In this document: positions 39,293 to 40,508 of the stretch, piece by piece
Layout of the letters: every line of letters starts with the position of its first letter
How positions within the stretch are numbered: position 1 is the stretch's first letter
NCBI GenBank assembly: GCA_947631405.1
Contig: CANRLC010000019.1
Span: 1 to 40,508 of the forward strand
Direction: 5' to 3'
DNA length: 40,508 nucleotides
From: an uncultured Clostridia bacterium
GTDB taxonomy: Bacteria; Bacillota; Clostridia; Christensenellales; Aristaeellaceae
Made by a program: the position numbers and the translations under genes
The notes under the pieces: model-generated
Database searches by the model: none
The model's input: the letters and a program-made list of their open reading frames with translations, nothing else
Told to the model about the DNA's origin: nothing

Positions 39293-39946
39293 TCAGCCCG
39301 CACGGTGCCTTATCTCGTAGAGGTAGGAATACGCCACCGGCACGACGCCGCAGAGCGCGATCACGGCGAGAAGCCCCCAGAAGAGCGCGGGCGAGGTGGG
39401 AGCGAGGAACGCCAGCGCGACGACGAGAATCCCCGCGGCGACAAAGAGCTTTCCCGCAAAGCGGTGCGTGGCGTGCCAGTTGCCCTCGTCGTTTAGCGCC
39501 CACGGCGTCCGGATGCCGAGGGTGTAGTTCTGCCCGCACTTGGGCAGATAGTTGCCCAGCACGACGAACAGCACGCCCACGACGGCGAAGGCCGCCGCCG
39601 AGACGTCGATCCCGCTCCCCAAGGCGTACGCGTACATGAGGCTGTGGACGAGGATCGAGATCGCGGGGCAAAGCCACAGAACCAGTCGGAACGGCTTGCC
39701 CTCGATGTTCTTGCGCTTGGGGTCGGTCAGCGCCGCCGCGGCGCACACGAGTTGCACCAGCAGCAGGCACGCGGGCAGCGCGAACACCGCCGCCGCCTTC
39801 GGCATATAACCGTCGCACTCGCCCGCCAGATTGAAGTGAGAGGGCATGGGGTCGGGCAGCCTGTTCCAGAGGACGAGGCCGAACAGGATCGGCGAAAGGG
39901 TCAAAAGCGCGGTCAGTATCAGCGTCGGCAGGGTCTTTTTCTTCAT
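39293..39946 (-). CDS. SdpI-family membrane protein
   Basis: A 217-residue membrane protein with about six spans. The N-terminal half matches the DUF1648 region of SdpI (LWNRLPDPMPSHFNLAGECDGYMPKAAAVF). The C-terminal SdpI domain has the motif LGNYLPKCGQNYTLGIRTPWALNDEGNWHATHRFAGKLF (here split by spans). In Bacillus subtilis SdpI gives immunity to the SDP toxin and, when bound to it, sequesters the repressor SdpR at the membrane. The start ATG overlaps the stop of the upstream ArsR-type gene (ATGA), so the two are co-translated, as with sdpR-sdpI. No toxin gene is present in the window. Confidence 0.9.
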   Translation of the reverse strand: MKKKTLPTLILTALLTLSPILFGLVLWNRLPDPMPSHFNLAGECDGYMPKAAAVFALPACLLLVQLVCAAAALTDPKRKNIEGKPFRLVLWLCPAISILVHSLMYAYALGSGIDVSAAAFAVVGVLFVVLGNYLPKCGQNYTLGIRTPWALNDEGNWHATHRFAGKLFVAAGILVVALAFLAPTSPALFWGLLAVIALCGVVPVAYSYLYEIRHRAG

Positions 39947-40218
39947 TTTTCGTTTCCTCCCAAATCCTTGATCCAGAGCATGATCTCCTCCAACACCGAG
40001 GCGTTCAGCTCGTAGTAGATGAATTTCCCGTCCCGTCTGTCGCGAATCAGATCGGCTTCGCGCAGAACCGAGAGATGGCGCGAGACCGCCGCGCCGGAGA
40101 TGGGAAACCTTTCCGCGATCTCCCCCGCCGAGTGCGCCCCGCCCTTCAGCAGGTTGAGGATCTCCCGCCGCGTGGGGTCGGCAAGGGCGCGGAGCGTCGC
40201 CTGTAAGCCCAAGGACAT
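39943..40218 (-). CDS. ArsR-family repressor (SdpR-like)
   Basis: A 91-residue winged-helix repressor: LRALADPTRREILNLLKGG, the recognition helix SGAAVSRHLSVLREADLI, and the wing DRRDGKFIYYELN. It has no cysteine ligands, so it is not a metal sensor and fits the SdpR subgroup. The ATG at 40218 has AGGAGGT only 2-3 bases away; a TTG at 40212 would have better spacing. It heads the sdpR-sdpI-like operon, probably repressing itself through the 29-bp dyad upstream. Confidence 0.88.
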   Translation of the reverse strand: MSLGLQATLRALADPTRREILNLLKGGAHSAGEIAERFPISGAAVSRHLSVLREADLIRDRRDGKFIYYELNASVLEEIMLWIKDLGGNEK

Positions 40219-40234
40219 GCACCTCCTAACGACT

Positions 40235-40263
40235 CATTTAACATTTAGTCTAAACGTTAAATG
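40235..40263. promoter_or_regulatory. 29-bp operator dyad for the SdpR-like repressor
   Basis: CATTTAACATTTAG, a central T, and CTAAACGTTAAATG form an almost perfect 14-base inverted repeat (one mismatch). It lies between the -10 element and the repressor's ribosome site, over the expected transcription start. Confidence 0.85.
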
Positions 40264-40264
40264 A

Positions 40265-40293
40265 AGTATAGCACGGCGCGGAGAGGATGTCAA
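40265..40293 (-). promoter_or_regulatory. Promoter of the sdpR-sdpI-like operon
   Basis: On the minus strand, TTGACA (plus 40288-40293), a 17-base spacer and TATACT (40265-40270). The operator begins one base downstream of the -10. Confidence 0.85.
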
Positions 40294-40400
40294 GAGGAAA
40301 TTAGCCGAGGAGGCATTCTTTTTTGTCGAATGACGCGTGGCAATACAAAAAGCGAGGGCAACGCTGCGCCTAGCAACGCTGCCCCATGCCTATTAGGGAA

Positions 40401-40430
40401 GCCCGTTCTCCCCCACAGGGGAGAACGGGC
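40401..40430. terminator. Stem-loop near the right edge
   Basis: GCCCGTTCTCCCC pairs perfectly with GGGGAGAACGGGC (13 bases, loop CACA). No long T-run follows on either strand. With the next hairpin it may end a gene outside the window. Bases 40294-40400 show no gene; GCAACGCTGC occurs there twice. Confidence 0.55.
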
Positions 40431-40441
40431 GCAGATCACTG

Positions 40442-40477
40442 ACAAACCCTGCATTCAAAAGAGGATGCAGGGTTTGT
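40442..40477. terminator. Stem-loop near the right edge
   Basis: ACAAACCCTGCAT pairs perfectly with ATGCAGGGTTTGT (13 bases, 10-base loop). It is 11 bases after the preceding hairpin. Direction and gene served are unknown. Confidence 0.55.
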
Positions 40478-40508
40478 TATACGTTAAGAGGAACAATAGC
40501 GAGGCAAC

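Overview
The window is a GC-rich piece of a bacterial chromosome, most likely from an anaerobic, probably gut-dwelling member of the Clostridia. The Firmicutes assignment rests on several things: a CIRCE heat-shock operator, a BlaI/BlaR1-type repressor and sensor pair, a YhaM-type exoribonuclease, strong AGGAGG ribosome sites, and TTGACA-N17-TATAAT promoters. The anaerobic, gut assignment rests on a Fur-family regulator with 'reverse' rubrerythrin and rubredoxin, a bile-salt-hydrolase-type enzyme, and pectin and galactose catabolism. The species cannot be named from sequence alone. High GC at third codon positions produces many long false antisense reading frames, which are left out.

Layout. 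(1) 129-7798: an exopolysaccharide operon with two GT2 and two GT4 glycosyltransferases, a Wzy/O-antigen-ligase-type membrane protein and a six-hairpin glycosidase-like protein, tightly packed behind an extended -10 promoter. (2) 7848-9613: an exported CHAP-like protein and a choloylglycine-hydrolase-family enzyme. (3) 9975-11173 (minus): a GNAT acetyltransferase coupled to an orotate-PRTase-like protein. (4) 11352-14292: GtrA, an LCP-like exported protein, proA and an eight-cysteine zinc ribbon. (5) 14382-17249: an RpiB-family isomerase, GH28 and GH105, a small pectin or rhamnogalacturonan module. (6) 17517-19933 (minus): an M56 sensor with a BlaI repressor and two operators, in visibly lower-GC DNA. 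(7) 20205-20764: hsp20 under CIRCE control. (8) 20929-25846: an exported beta-propeller-like protein coupled to a flavoprotein, then an exported WG-repeat protein. (9) 25933-28553 (minus): a DUF4230 protein, a large noncoding structured inverted repeat, and yhaM. (10) 28870-32754: a galactose-type ABC importer (mglB, mglA, mglC) and a small membrane protein. (11) 32864-33984: a Fur/PerR-like regulator, reverse rubrerythrin and rubredoxin. (12) 34243-40218: dus, a frameshifted sirtuin, a frameshifted small exported peptide, galM, an SH3-like exported protein, a triplicated terminator-like array, and an sdpI/sdpR-like operon with a 29-bp operator.

The most unusual content is noncoding. One is a ~124-bp repeat with three hairpins, present three times and always in sense orientation just after a stop codon at a convergent gene junction. 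Another is a ~690-bp head-to-head pair of diverged multi-hairpin elements whose stems differ by compensating substitutions. The third is a tandem array of three terminator-like hairpins. The first two behave like structured RNA or DNA elements rather than random intergenic sequence and are the best candidates for something undescribed.

Functionally, the galactose importer and galM, the pectin enzymes with the RpiB-like isomerase, and the polysaccharide operon suggest a sugar-scavenging, surface-polysaccharide-producing anaerobe. The rubrerythrin operon supplies peroxide defence. Several exported proteins (CHAP-like, LCP-like, propeller, WG-repeat, SH3-like) remain without a proven role.
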